This document shows positions 46,447-55,150 of a stretch of DNA of 64,000 bases, piece by piece. The DNA is from a virus. Position 1 is the first letter of the stretch. Each line of letters starts with the position of its first letter. Below the pieces are notes generated by a model. It was not told the DNA's origin. It made no database searches and was given only the letters and a program-made list of their open reading frames with translations. Both the position numbers and the translations under genes were made by a program. The DNA lies in the IMG/VR virus record IMGVR_UViG_3300024358_000009, positions 1 through 64,000 of that record. One strand, given 5' to 3'.

Positions 46447-46918
46447 TAAAGAATTTTTTGATTCTTTGTATAATCCTTTTGAAGAATCTTTGGGTTTAAA
46501 TTACACTCCAGACTCTCCAAATGAATGTATGAAATTATTAAACATACCTTTAGAAAAGTTAAGGGTTATGTCTTCTGAGCAGTGTGGCGAAGCAGCTTTG
46601 CTTTTGCACAATTTTTCTTTTAGACTTACAAAAGAAATCAGTTCTAAAAAAGCTTTATTGAATTATTATAAAGAATGTTTTTTTAAAACCATAGGCAAAT
46701 ATGTCGGTGAAATTAGATATTTATCTACAGAAGAAAGACTTGCAATAGCAGCTGATCAAGATGATTTTGCCAAGAAATTAAAATTTCAAATGGCCAAATT
46801 ACAATATATTATTGATAGAGTAGAATATCTGCCGATGAAAGTTGATAAAGTTGCAGACATGTTTAACAGTTTACAAATAGCTAGGAGAAATAGAAATGAC
46901 AATAATCGATCTTCTTAA
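46409..46918 (+). CDS. hypothetical protein, 169 aa
   Basis: Helical throughout. MSSEQCGEAALLLHNFSFRL followed by a long coiled-coil region (AKKLKFQMAKLQYIIDRVEY) is seen in phage replication modules, with no function known to me. Overlaps the upstream gene by 38 bases. Confidence 0.7.
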   Translation: MSGETEFWNINCNKEFFDSLYNPFEESLGLNYTPDSPNECMKLLNIPLEKLRVMSSEQCGEAALLLHNFSFRLTKEISSKKALLNYYKECFFKTIGKYVGEIRYLSTEERLAIAADQDDFAKKLKFQMAKLQYIIDRVEYLPMKVDKVADMFNSLQIARRNRNDNNRSS

Positions 46919-47300
46919 CAAGGCAATACAAGAACAAGACTTTATATATGTTGAACAAGCGTTATCAACATTAATCGGAACTAATGTTTCGGAAAAACCG
47001 GTAAAGAAAAAAACAGTAAAGAAAACTAAAGTTGAGTCGAATAAGAGTTCTGGAAGTGATTTTGTTAATAAATTTGTGGATGATTTAAGCATTCATCCAG
47101 AATTAATAAGCAAAACACCAAAGAAGATTAAAAAGCAGCACAGACCTGAATTTGTTCCAAATACTGTAGATGCTAGTTGCAGTAAATGTGGAGCAAAAGA
47201 AATTGTAGATAAAGATGAAATTAATTCTTTATCAAGGTTGGCCGAAGGTCAATACGCATTTACATGTGCTAAATGTCTTAAAAGGAATATATCAAGATGA
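46896..47300 (+). CDS. zinc-ribbon protein near helicase, 134 aa
   Basis: A Lys-rich linker leads to VDASCSKCGAKEIVD and FTCAKCLKRN, a four-Cys ribbon at the C-terminus. It may be a ssDNA or helicase accessory factor. It overlaps the DnaB start by 4 bases. Confidence 0.7.
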   Translation: MTIIDLLNKAIQEQDFIYVEQALSTLIGTNVSEKPVKKKTVKKTKVESNKSSGSDFVNKFVDDLSIHPELISKTPKKIKKQHRPEFVPNTVDASCSKCGAKEIVDKDEINSLSRLAEGQYAFTCAKCLKRNISR

Positions 47301-48778
47301 TGCATGATCCAGCAGCTGAAAGGGCGGTTTTATCTTCTTATTTTCAACATGGCAAAGATGCCTATATTGAATCTTGCGATATCATTGACGATGAATGTTT
47401 TTTAATAGACTCTAATAAAATAGTTTTTAAATGCTTAAAACATTATTATCAAGATGAAAATAGCAAAATAGATATTCCAACTTTTTTATCTATAGCCAAT
47501 TCACTTGGTTATAAAGATTTTTTTGAATCTAAAGACGAAAAAAAGTATTTAAACAGTCTTACTATACTTCCTGTAGAATTAAAAAATACAAGAAAATTAG
47601 CTTCTAAATTAGCTAAGCTAAAAATAGCTAATAATCTTAAAAAAGAAATAGATATTGCAAGTACAGAATTACAAACTGTTACTGGCGATGAAACGCTTTC
47701 TTCAATACTTGGAATAGCAGAACAAAGAATATTTGAGTTTACGCTAAATCTTTCAAACTCTGAAGATTCTACGCCAAAAGTTATTGGCGATGGATTAGAT
47801 GAATATGTTGAACACTTAGAAAATAACCCAATTACACAAATAGGTATACCAAGTGGTTTTCCTATATACGATCAATGTATTGGAGGTGGGTTCAGGCCAG
47901 GAAGCGTAAATGTTATAGGTGCTAGAATGAAGACAGGAAAATCATTCTTTGGAGATGCAGTTGCCTTAAATGTTGCAGATAAAAATATTCCTGTTTTAGT
48001 TTTAGATACAGAAATGTCAAATAAAGATCATTGGCATAGAATGCTGGCTTGCCTCTCTGGAGTTAAAATAAATGATATTGAAAGTGGTAAATATTCTCAA
48101 ATAGCAGAATCTAAAAACAGAATTCATCAAGCAAAAGAAAAGCTAAAGTCTATTCCTTATTTTTACAAATCAATAGCTGGACAACCTTTTGAAGAAACAT
48201 CTTCTATTATGAGAAGGTGGATAATGCAAAAAGTTGGTTTAGATGAAAATGGATTAGCAAAACCATGTTTAGTTATTTTTGATTACATTAAACTAATGAG
48301 CGATGATTCTATATCTAAAAACATAGCTGAATATCAAGCTTTAGGATTTTTGATGACTTCTTTGCATAACTTCTGTGTAAAATATGGAGTTCCATGTTTA
48401 GCTTTTACTCAATTAAATCGTGATGGTATAAACAGAGAAGATACCGATGTAGCTTCTGGATCAGACAGAATATTATGGTTATGTAGTAATTTTTCTATAT
48501 ATAAAAGAAAATCTGAGGAAGAATTAGCCGAAGAAGAAGCTGCTGTTAATGGCAAAAGGTATAATTTAAAACTCATACCAATTGTCAGTAGGCATGGCAG
48601 TGGATTATCGCAAGGCGATTATATTAATGTTTTGGCTGAGTATGAATTTGGCAGAATTAAAGAAGGCCCAACAAGAAACAACTTCCATTCTTTGAGAAAT
48701 ACAAATACTGGATTTACTGTTTCTGAAGAGGTATTAAGAAATGAACCAATTGACTTTTTTGGATCAGACGAAGATTAA
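47297..48778 (+). CDS. dnaB: replicative DNA helicase, DnaB family
   Basis: Unwinds the fork as a hexamer. N-domain PAAERAVLSSYFQHGKDAYI, then GIPSGFPIYDQCIGGGFRPG, Walker A GARMKTGKS at residues 208-216, VLVLDTEMSNKDHWHRML, Walker B CLVIFDYIKLM, and AFTQLNRDG (arginine-finger region). 493 residues, full length. It overlaps the primase gene by 38 bases. Confidence 0.94.
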   Translation: MMHDPAAERAVLSSYFQHGKDAYIESCDIIDDECFLIDSNKIVFKCLKHYYQDENSKIDIPTFLSIANSLGYKDFFESKDEKKYLNSLTILPVELKNTRKLASKLAKLKIANNLKKEIDIASTELQTVTGDETLSSILGIAEQRIFEFTLNLSNSEDSTPKVIGDGLDEYVEHLENNPITQIGIPSGFPIYDQCIGGGFRPGSVNVIGARMKTGKSFFGDAVALNVADKNIPVLVLDTEMSNKDHWHRMLACLSGVKINDIESGKYSQIAESKNRIHQAKEKLKSIPYFYKSIAGQPFEETSSIMRRWIMQKVGLDENGLAKPCLVIFDYIKLMSDDSISKNIAEYQALGFLMTSLHNFCVKYGVPCLAFTQLNRDGINREDTDVASGSDRILWLCSNFSIYKRKSEEELAEEEAAVNGKRYNLKLIPIVSRHGSGLSQGDYINVLAEYEFGRIKEGPTRNNFHSLRNTNTGFTVSEEVLRNEPIDFFGSDED

Positions 48779-49853
48779 CTTCATATCTGAAAAGATTTTT
48801 GAAAATATTCAAGTCTTTTTAGAAATGTTTGATGTTAAATATAAGAATATTAATAATTATATTTCTGGTCCATGTCCAATACATGGCGGAGATAATCCTA
48901 CTGCATTTTGTATGTATTTAGATGGAAACACATTAAAAGGTAATTGGTGTTGTTACACACATCATTGCGAAGAAGTTTTTAAACCAACTCCATTTGGTTT
49001 TATTCGTGGTGTTTTATCTAACAGAGAAAATAATTGGACTGGCCAAGCAAAAGATATCAAATACAGTTTTGGTAAAACATATGATTTTTGCCAATCTATT
49101 TTAAAAATAAATGAATCAGATATTCCAGAGCTTAGCGATATTGAAAAAAAGAAGTTTTGTAATGACATGAAAATTTTTGAAAAGAAAAAGAAGCATTTTA
49201 AAGGCTGGAATCTTCATAATGTAATTTCAAGTATGATAATTCCATCTCCATATTTTTTAAGTCGTGGATATAAACAAGAAACATTGGAACATTTTTCAGT
49301 AGGTGTTCCTAAGAATAATGATGGCATATTTAAAGATAGATCAATTGTTCCTGTAATAGATAGAGATGGAATACATGTTGTCGGTTTTACCGGCAGATCA
49401 AACTACGAGAAATGCGATAAATGCAATCAATATCATCAGGCTTCATGCAATTCTAAAAATCCTAAATATATATATTCAAAATGGGCAAATAACAGTGGTT
49501 TTGCAAAAGAAAGGTATTTATACAACTTACATAATGCTTTGAACGCAGCTAAGTTCAATAAAACGCTTATTATATGCGAAGGGCCAGGAGATGTTTGGTC
49601 TTTGCACGAAAAAGGTATAGAAAATGCGGTTGCTATCTTTGGTATATCTTTAACGGATTCTCAACAAATTATCCTAGAAACATGTGATATAACAAAGATT
49701 ATCTTGTTGTTAGATAATGATGAAGCTGGTATAAATGCTAAACAAAAGATTAAGTCTTTGCTCAGTAGATTTTTTAATGTTACTATTCCTATTTATGAAG
49801 GCAAAGACCCTGGATCTACCACATCAGATTTAAGGAATATTTGTAATGTGTAA
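48741..49853 (+). CDS. dnaG: DNA primase with Toprim domain
   Basis: Zinc finger CPIHGGDNPTAF...CCYTHHCEE at residues about 45-80, then TLIICEGPGDVWSLHEKGI (Toprim Glu) and IILLLDNDEAGINA (Toprim DxD). 370 residues, shorter than bacterial DnaG because it lacks the helicase-binding tail. It makes primers with the adjacent helicase. Confidence 0.92.
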   Translation: MNQLTFLDQTKINFISEKIFENIQVFLEMFDVKYKNINNYISGPCPIHGGDNPTAFCMYLDGNTLKGNWCCYTHHCEEVFKPTPFGFIRGVLSNRENNWTGQAKDIKYSFGKTYDFCQSILKINESDIPELSDIEKKKFCNDMKIFEKKKKHFKGWNLHNVISSMIIPSPYFLSRGYKQETLEHFSVGVPKNNDGIFKDRSIVPVIDRDGIHVVGFTGRSNYEKCDKCNQYHQASCNSKNPKYIYSKWANNSGFAKERYLYNLHNALNAAKFNKTLIICEGPGDVWSLHEKGIENAVAIFGISLTDSQQIILETCDITKIILLLDNDEAGINAKQKIKSLLSRFFNVTIPIYEGKDPGSTTSDLRNICNV

Positions 49854-50508
49854 AATACTTGGAATAAGTGGCAAAAAAGGTGCTGGAAAAGATACTTTAG
49901 CTAATTCTTTTTATAATCATTGTAAATTTGTTTTGGGCAAAAAAGTTGAAATTATTCCTTTTGCTTCTGCTTTAAAAGAAACATGTTGTAATTTATTTAG
50001 CATAAAAAAACAAAATATCTATGGATCAGAAGAGGATAAAAACAAAAAAACTGCATATAAATGGTCTGATATGCCGGGATTTATTGCTAAAGATATGTAT
50101 TTTAAGCTAGAAAAAAGTGGAATTTATCCAGAAGAATTAAATCTCTTTACAAGAGAAGATTCCGAAATGTCAGCTAGAGAATTTTTGCAATTTTTTGGAA
50201 CAGAAGTTTGCAGAAAAATTAAAGATCAAGTTCATATACAATCTGTATTTAATAAAATAAATTCATCTAAGAAAGATTTTTTTATTATACCAGATGTTAG
50301 ATTTGAAAACGAAGTTAAATCTATTCAACAAAACGGTGGCATAGTAGTTAGATTAAAAAGAGAAATATCAGAAGATAACCATTCTTCAGAAAAAGTCTTA
50401 GATACATTCAATGAATTTGATTTAGTTATAGACAATTCAAAGTTGAGTGTAGAAAAAGAACTTGCATTGCTTAATAAATTTTTAAGCAAAAAAGGTTGGT
50501 TTAAATGA
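49846..50508 (+). CDS. deoxynucleoside monophosphate kinase
   Basis: GISGKKGAGKDTLANSF is the P-loop, and GTEVCRKIKDQVHIQSV with IIPDVRFENEVKSI matches the T4 gp1-type dNMP kinase. Phosphorylates dNMPs for DNA synthesis. 220 residues. Overlaps the primase by 8 bases. Confidence 0.85.
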   Translation: MCKILGISGKKGAGKDTLANSFYNHCKFVLGKKVEIIPFASALKETCCNLFSIKKQNIYGSEEDKNKKTAYKWSDMPGFIAKDMYFKLEKSGIYPEELNLFTREDSEMSAREFLQFFGTEVCRKIKDQVHIQSVFNKINSSKKDFFIIPDVRFENEVKSIQQNGGIVVRLKREISEDNHSSEKVLDTFNEFDLVIDNSKLSVEKELALLNKFLSKKGWFK

Positions 50509-51521
50509 TAATAACTTATCTTAGGTCTTCTTCAGCTGGCTCATTTGAATGGTGTCAGCATAAATACTTTTTGACTTATTGTCTTGGATTTAAAGATGAT
50601 TCAAACAAAAAAGCTGTTAAGGGTAATATAGTTCATAAAGCTTTAGAACTATTAGCCAATAAACAACTTTGTTTGCAAACTAAAACTAAAACTTTTTCTG
50701 ATGATGAATTAAGTTTAGAGTTTGACACTTTGCAAATATGTCCAGAAAAAGCAATTAAATCAGCTTTTGAATTTTACAGTTTAAAAGAATCTTCTTTTGA
50801 ATGGACCGAAAAAGATTATAAGGAATGCGATAAATGGATGTGGGATACTTTATTATTTAATGACGGAATGTTTTCCCCTCTTAAAAGAAATATAGTTGAG
50901 CCAGAAAAGTATTTTGATATAGAGGTTGATAAACCTTGGGCTAAATATGATTTTCGTTTAATGAATGGAGAAACCGTAACTGGTAATTTAAGATTAAAAG
51001 GTACGATGGATTTAATAACTAGAATAGATTCAAAAACAATAGAATATATAGATTGGAAAACCGGAGAGAGAAAAAACTGGTCAACAGGAAAAGAAAAAGG
51101 ATACGAAGATCTTTTTGACGATTTTCAACTTCGTTTATATCACTATGCATTAAGTAAAGTTTATCCAAACGAAGAAACTATTATAGTTACAATCTTTTTT
51201 GTTAAGGCTGGAGGCCCATTCACTATATGTTTTCATAAAGAAGATTTAGAGCAAACCGAAGAAATGATTAGAAAAAAGTTTGAATCTATAAAAAGATGTA
51301 AAACCCCAGTTAGAATATTAGATATGGGTAGGGATAAATGGAAATGCGATAGATTATGTAAATTTTACAAAGACGATTTTGATAATACTGGAATATCAAC
51401 TTGTCGAAAAATACACGAAGAAATCATTGAGTTAGGTCTTGAAAAAGTATATGCTAAGTATGCTGATTTTTCTGCTGTAAAACAATATGGTAGTGGTGGT
51501 GGTAAAACTAATAGGGAGTAA
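50505..51521 (+). CDS. RecB-like PD-(D/E)XK nuclease with Cys cluster
   Basis: AVKGNIVHKALELLA, GTMDLITRIDSKTIEYIDWK and DFQLRLYHYALSKVYP are the RecB/Cas4 nuclease core (D, EYxDxK). Conserved Cys at CQHKYFLTYC and CDRLCKFYK...STC could hold an Fe-S cluster as in AddB or Cas4. 338 residues. It likely trims DNA ends with the RecA protein. Confidence 0.88.
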   Translation: MIITYLRSSSAGSFEWCQHKYFLTYCLGFKDDSNKKAVKGNIVHKALELLANKQLCLQTKTKTFSDDELSLEFDTLQICPEKAIKSAFEFYSLKESSFEWTEKDYKECDKWMWDTLLFNDGMFSPLKRNIVEPEKYFDIEVDKPWAKYDFRLMNGETVTGNLRLKGTMDLITRIDSKTIEYIDWKTGERKNWSTGKEKGYEDLFDDFQLRLYHYALSKVYPNEETIIVTIFFVKAGGPFTICFHKEDLEQTEEMIRKKFESIKRCKTPVRILDMGRDKWKCDRLCKFYKDDFDNTGISTCRKIHEEIIELGLEKVYAKYADFSAVKQYGSGGGKTNRE

Positions 51522-51523
51522 TC

Positions 51524-52273
51524 ATGAGCGAAGAAAAAATTAACAGCCTTGATAAATTATTAAGTCTTTTTTCAAAACAAGATGTAGAGATTGCATCTGA
51601 AAAAGAAACAGAAAAAAATGAAGTAGTCGTAAACGATAAGTCAATAGATAACACTCCTAGTCCAGAAATATTAGTTTTTAAAACATCTTTACTTGATTCG
51701 TTGGGTAAATTTCAAGGATTATTAAAGGGCGAAGATTGTGAACTTTATGTAAATGAAATTTTACAACCAGAAAATTTTGAATGGATTCCAAGAAATTTAG
51801 CAGAAAAAGACCCATCGTATAAACAAATCATTCCATATTGCGTAATTGTTTGTGCAAATAAAACATTTACATATTCACGCAATAAAAACGGAAATGAAAA
51901 TAGATTACATGGAAAGAAGTCTTTAGGTGTTGGCGGTCACATTGAAAAAGAAGATTCTATAAATTCAGAAAATTTTTATGAAAATGCTGTTAAAAGAGAA
52001 CTAAAAGAAGAAATTTCTTTAGATTTAGGGGCAATTAAATCGAATAAGATTATAGGCATCATTAATGATGACAGTAACGATGTAGGAAAAGTTCATTTTG
52101 GTATTGTTCACAAAATAACTGTTTCTACAACCCACTGCATAGAACAGATTGAAAATAAGTTAAGTGAAGCCGGATGGGAGTTTACTGGCTTTTTAAATAA
52201 AGGAATTGATCAATGGGAAAATTGGTCATTCTTTGTAATCTCTGAACTTTTAAGCGAATTAAAGAAAAAGTAA
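51524..52273 (+). CDS. NUDIX-domain protein, 249 aa
   Basis: SLGVGGHIEKEDSINSENFY then ENAVKRELKEEISLDL is a NUDIX box with an insertion (GGH...REL.EEI). N-terminal 60 residues are disordered, then WIPRNLAEKDPSYKQIIPYC. It may clean nucleotide pools or cut capped ends. It has an internal CGAATAAG at 52041 that I treat as chance. Confidence 0.8.
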   Translation: MSEEKINSLDKLLSLFSKQDVEIASEKETEKNEVVVNDKSIDNTPSPEILVFKTSLLDSLGKFQGLLKGEDCELYVNEILQPENFEWIPRNLAEKDPSYKQIIPYCVIVCANKTFTYSRNKNGNENRLHGKKSLGVGGHIEKEDSINSENFYENAVKRELKEEISLDLGAIKSNKIIGIINDDSNDVGKVHFGIVHKITVSTTHCIEQIENKLSEAGWEFTGFLNKGIDQWENWSFFVISELLSELKKK

Positions 52274-52309
52274 AAGTTTATTTATGGAAGTTTTATTAGA
52301 AAGTATGAA

Positions 52310-54223
52310 ATGTCAAAGTGGATTCCTTTGCATGTACATTCACAATATTCTTTGCTCGATGGATTATCTTCTGCTGAAAAAATAGCAGATAGATTATCTG
52401 AACTAGAATTAAAGGCTTGTGCTTTAACAGATCATGGCACATTATCTGGTTTGATTTCTTTTTATAAGAAATTAAAATCTAAATCTATTAGTCCGATTCT
52501 TGGTTGCGAATTTTATATTTGCGAACAAGACCCAACTATTAAGAATGACGAGAATAAAAAACTCAGTCACTTATGTGTTCTTGCAAAGAAAGATGCTGGA
52601 TGGTCAAGTTTAGTCAAAGCGAGTTCGGTATCTAACTCTGTTGATAACTTTTATAGAAAACCAAGACTTGATCTAAAAACATTGTCATCAATTGCAAATG
52701 GCAATTTTATAGTTTTTTCTGGGCATCCAGGGTCTGATCTTGGAAACTGTCTATTCACAGATTTAAATGAAGCTTATAGGGCAGAGACATACGAAATAGC
52801 GAAGTCTTTAGTTCATAAAGATTGGGAAAAAAGAGCAACTGATCTTGCATATAAATATGCAGATTTATTTGGTAAAGAAAATTTTTTCTTAGAAATACAA
52901 CTTATAGATTCTGAAAATATTCCGGCAACAAAGATTATATCTAAAGCATTAAGGCATATTGCTAAAAAGCATGGTTTTAAAACTGTAGCAACTCCAGATG
53001 CTCATTATGCAAGAAAAGAAGATGCTATAGACCAAAGAGTATTATTAGCCTGTTCTATGAAGAAAACTTTAACGGAAATTAGAAACCATATAAACAACGA
53101 TGAAGACTTTGGTTTTTCTGGATTTTTTAAATCAAACAATTATCATATTCCGTCTGTAGAAGAAATTTCTGCTTTAAATCAACCAGAAGAGTTAGAAGCC
53201 ACTTTAGAAATATTTGAGAAGTGCAAAGATTACAATCTATTGCGTAATCCGATGCTTCCAAAAATTGCTGGAGAAACATCTTCTTCTGCTGAAATTAAGA
53301 GGCTTTGTAGAGAAGGTTGGAAAAAAAGATTCTCTTTCAAAAAAGAAGATTCAAGATTTAATCAATATGGTGATCGTGTTACCAAAGAGCTAGAAGTTAT
53401 AACAGGTGCTGGGTTAGAAGATTATTTTTTAATTGTTTATGATTATTGTAATTGGGCAAAACAACAAGGCTGGTTAGTTGGAAAAGGTCGTGGTTCCGGT
53501 GCTGGATGTATGGTTAGTTATTTATTAGGAATAACAGAAATTAATCCAATTGAAAACGGATTGCTTTTTGAAAGATTTTATAACTCAGGTAGAAATGCAC
53601 CAGGTCGTATATCATTGCCAGATATTGATTGTGATTTTCCAATATCGAAAAGAGAAGAAATTATAACTTATATCAAAAACAAATATGGTTCTGATAAAGT
53701 TTCTCAGATATCTGTATTTACTAGAATGCAGGGTCGTGGTGCTTTAAAAGATGTGTTAAGAATACACGCAGCTTGTTCTTTTGAAGAAAGTAATTTAATT
53801 ACTAAACACATTCCAGATGAAGCTGAAATATCAGAAGAATTACAAGAAATGCGTGATGAAGGACAAGAACCATCAATTATTAAGTGGGCTTTAGAAAATT
53901 GCCAAAAAGAACTTGAACCTTATTGCAAATTAAAAGATGATGGCAAACTTGAAGGCGAATATGCAAAGTTTTTTGCTCAAGCCATAAGAATGGAAGGCAC
54001 AAAAAGATCTCAAAGCAAACATGCTGCTGGAATAGTCATAGCTTCTCAGAATTTACAAGATATATGTCCTATGATTTATGATAAAACATCTCATGAAAGC
54101 ATAGCTGGTCTTGAAATGTCAGACTTAGAATCTATTGGACTTGTTAAGTTTGATATACTTGGAGTAGCTGTTTTGGACAAACTTATGGGAGTTCAAAAGC
54201 TTCTTGCTGGAGAAGATTTATGA
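52310..54223 (+). CDS. dnaE: DNA polymerase III alpha, N-terminal part (PHP and palm)
   Basis: The first 300 residues are the PHP domain (PLHVHSQYSLLDGLSSAEKI, ALTDHGTLSGLISFYK). The palm follows: KGRGSGAGCMVSYLLGI, PDIDCDF with catalytic Asp440 and Asp442, GALKDVLRI, and LVKFDILGV giving the third acid, Asp615. The frame ends 22 residues later. In intact DnaE the next part is AVFQLES and the fingers, here found in a separate gene at 55151. The two encode 1178 residues together, near full DnaE length. No intein sequence is seen at the break. Confidence 0.95.
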   Translation: MSKWIPLHVHSQYSLLDGLSSAEKIADRLSELELKACALTDHGTLSGLISFYKKLKSKSISPILGCEFYICEQDPTIKNDENKKLSHLCVLAKKDAGWSSLVKASSVSNSVDNFYRKPRLDLKTLSSIANGNFIVFSGHPGSDLGNCLFTDLNEAYRAETYEIAKSLVHKDWEKRATDLAYKYADLFGKENFFLEIQLIDSENIPATKIISKALRHIAKKHGFKTVATPDAHYARKEDAIDQRVLLACSMKKTLTEIRNHINNDEDFGFSGFFKSNNYHIPSVEEISALNQPEELEATLEIFEKCKDYNLLRNPMLPKIAGETSSSAEIKRLCREGWKKRFSFKKEDSRFNQYGDRVTKELEVITGAGLEDYFLIVYDYCNWAKQQGWLVGKGRGSGAGCMVSYLLGITEINPIENGLLFERFYNSGRNAPGRISLPDIDCDFPISKREEIITYIKNKYGSDKVSQISVFTRMQGRGALKDVLRIHAACSFEESNLITKHIPDEAEISEELQEMRDEGQEPSIIKWALENCQKELEPYCKLKDDGKLEGEYAKFFAQAIRMEGTKRSQSKHAAGIVIASQNLQDICPMIYDKTSHESIAGLEMSDLESIGLVKFDILGVAVLDKLMGVQKLLAGEDL

Positions 54224-54468
54224 AAAAGAAAGAAGACTTATTGGAAGAAATCAAAGCACTGGAAGAAATGCTTGAGTCAAAAGATGTAATAATAAAAGAA
54301 TCAATTAATATTATGAAAGCTTTGGTTTTCAAATTTGGCGGTAAAGTTCTGTTAAAACCTGAGTTTATTCAAGCAGCAAAAAGTAAGGATAATTATGTAG
54401 ATATAAAATATGACGAATCTGGGCGTTTGAAACTTGAAGTTAAAGAAGTAGATGAATTAAGAAAGTAG
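54220..54468 (+). CDS. coiled-coil protein within split polymerase, 82 aa
   Basis: MKKKEDLLEEIKALEEMLES is a coiled coil, followed by a small domain (VFKFGGKVLLKPEFIQAAKS, then VDIKYDESGRLKLEV). ATGA overlap with the polymerase first half. The conserved middle may bind the polymerase, but I have no family support. Candidate scaffold that joins the two halves. Confidence 0.7.
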   Translation: MKKKEDLLEEIKALEEMLESKDVIIKESINIMKALVFKFGGKVLLKPEFIQAAKSKDNYVDIKYDESGRLKLEVKEVDELRK

Positions 54469-54475
54469 GAACATT

Positions 54476-55141
54476 GTGAATAATTCGACTATATTAGTTT
54501 TTGATTTTGAAACTGGTAGTGTCAATCCAGAAACTTGTGAAGTTATTCAAGTAGCTGCTATGGCACTGCATCCAAGAAGTCTTGCTGAGTTAGGGCAATA
54601 CACAAGTCTAATTAAGCCAAGAGACTTTTCTAAGCTTGAAAAAGAAGCTTTAGAAATTAATAAAAAGAGCATAGAAGAACTTGAAAAAGCACCAGATTTA
54701 TCTATTGTTTGGAAATCTTTTACATCTTTTATTAAAAAATATAACCCAAAACCTGGCAATACATTTTTTGCACCTATTGCTGCCGGAAAAAACATAAGAC
54801 ACTTTGACATGATTATCATTAATCGTTTAGCTAGAGAATTTGGCGATTGTGATAAATATGGAAAACAAAACTTATTTAATAAAAGAAGCGTTTTTGATTT
54901 GGATGATTTTGTTTTTTATTGGTTTGATAATTCAAATGAGTTGCGTGATCACAAGATGGACACTCTTAGAGAGTATTTTGGTATGTCTACTGAGAATGCA
55001 CATGATGCTTTAGTAGATGTTAAGCAAACAGCAACGCTATTGAAAAACTTTATACAGCTTCATAGAAAAGTAGCTGCCAAAGTTAATTTTAAAAACTCAT
55101 TAAGTGATAACATAGAAAGAACTAAGGGTTTCTCTGCTTAA
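54476..55141 (+). CDS. dnaQ: DnaQ-like 3'-5' exonuclease (proofreading)
   Basis: GTG start after AGTAGGAACATT. FDFETGSVNPETCEVIQVAA gives Asp10 and Glu12 (exo I), NIRHFDMIIINRLA exo II, and AHDALVDVKQTATLL exo III (H-x4-D). 221 residues. It sits between the halves of the polymerase gene, which suggests assembly of a proofreading core. The EVI and DHKMDTLREYF segments resemble phage-specific forms. Confidence 0.9.
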   Translation: MNNSTILVFDFETGSVNPETCEVIQVAAMALHPRSLAELGQYTSLIKPRDFSKLEKEALEINKKSIEELEKAPDLSIVWKSFTSFIKKYNPKPGNTFFAPIAAGKNIRHFDMIIINRLAREFGDCDKYGKQNLFNKRSVFDLDDFVFYWFDNSNELRDHKMDTLREYFGMSTENAHDALVDVKQTATLLKNFIQLHRKVAAKVNFKNSLSDNIERTKGFSA

Positions 55142-55150
55142 AGGATATTT

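Noticed and set aside
44003-52056. CGAATAAG octamers at 44003, 47038 and 52041
   Set aside because: All lie inside reading frames with no following start nearby. Treated as chance in AT-rich coding DNA, although the one at 52041 also has TTATAG after it.
54220-55141. Intein or frameshift as the cause of the split polymerase
   Set aside because: Neither break has intein splice residues or homing-domain sequence, and two well-formed genes with their own starts fill the gap. A frameshift cannot explain 900 bases of unrelated coding sequence.
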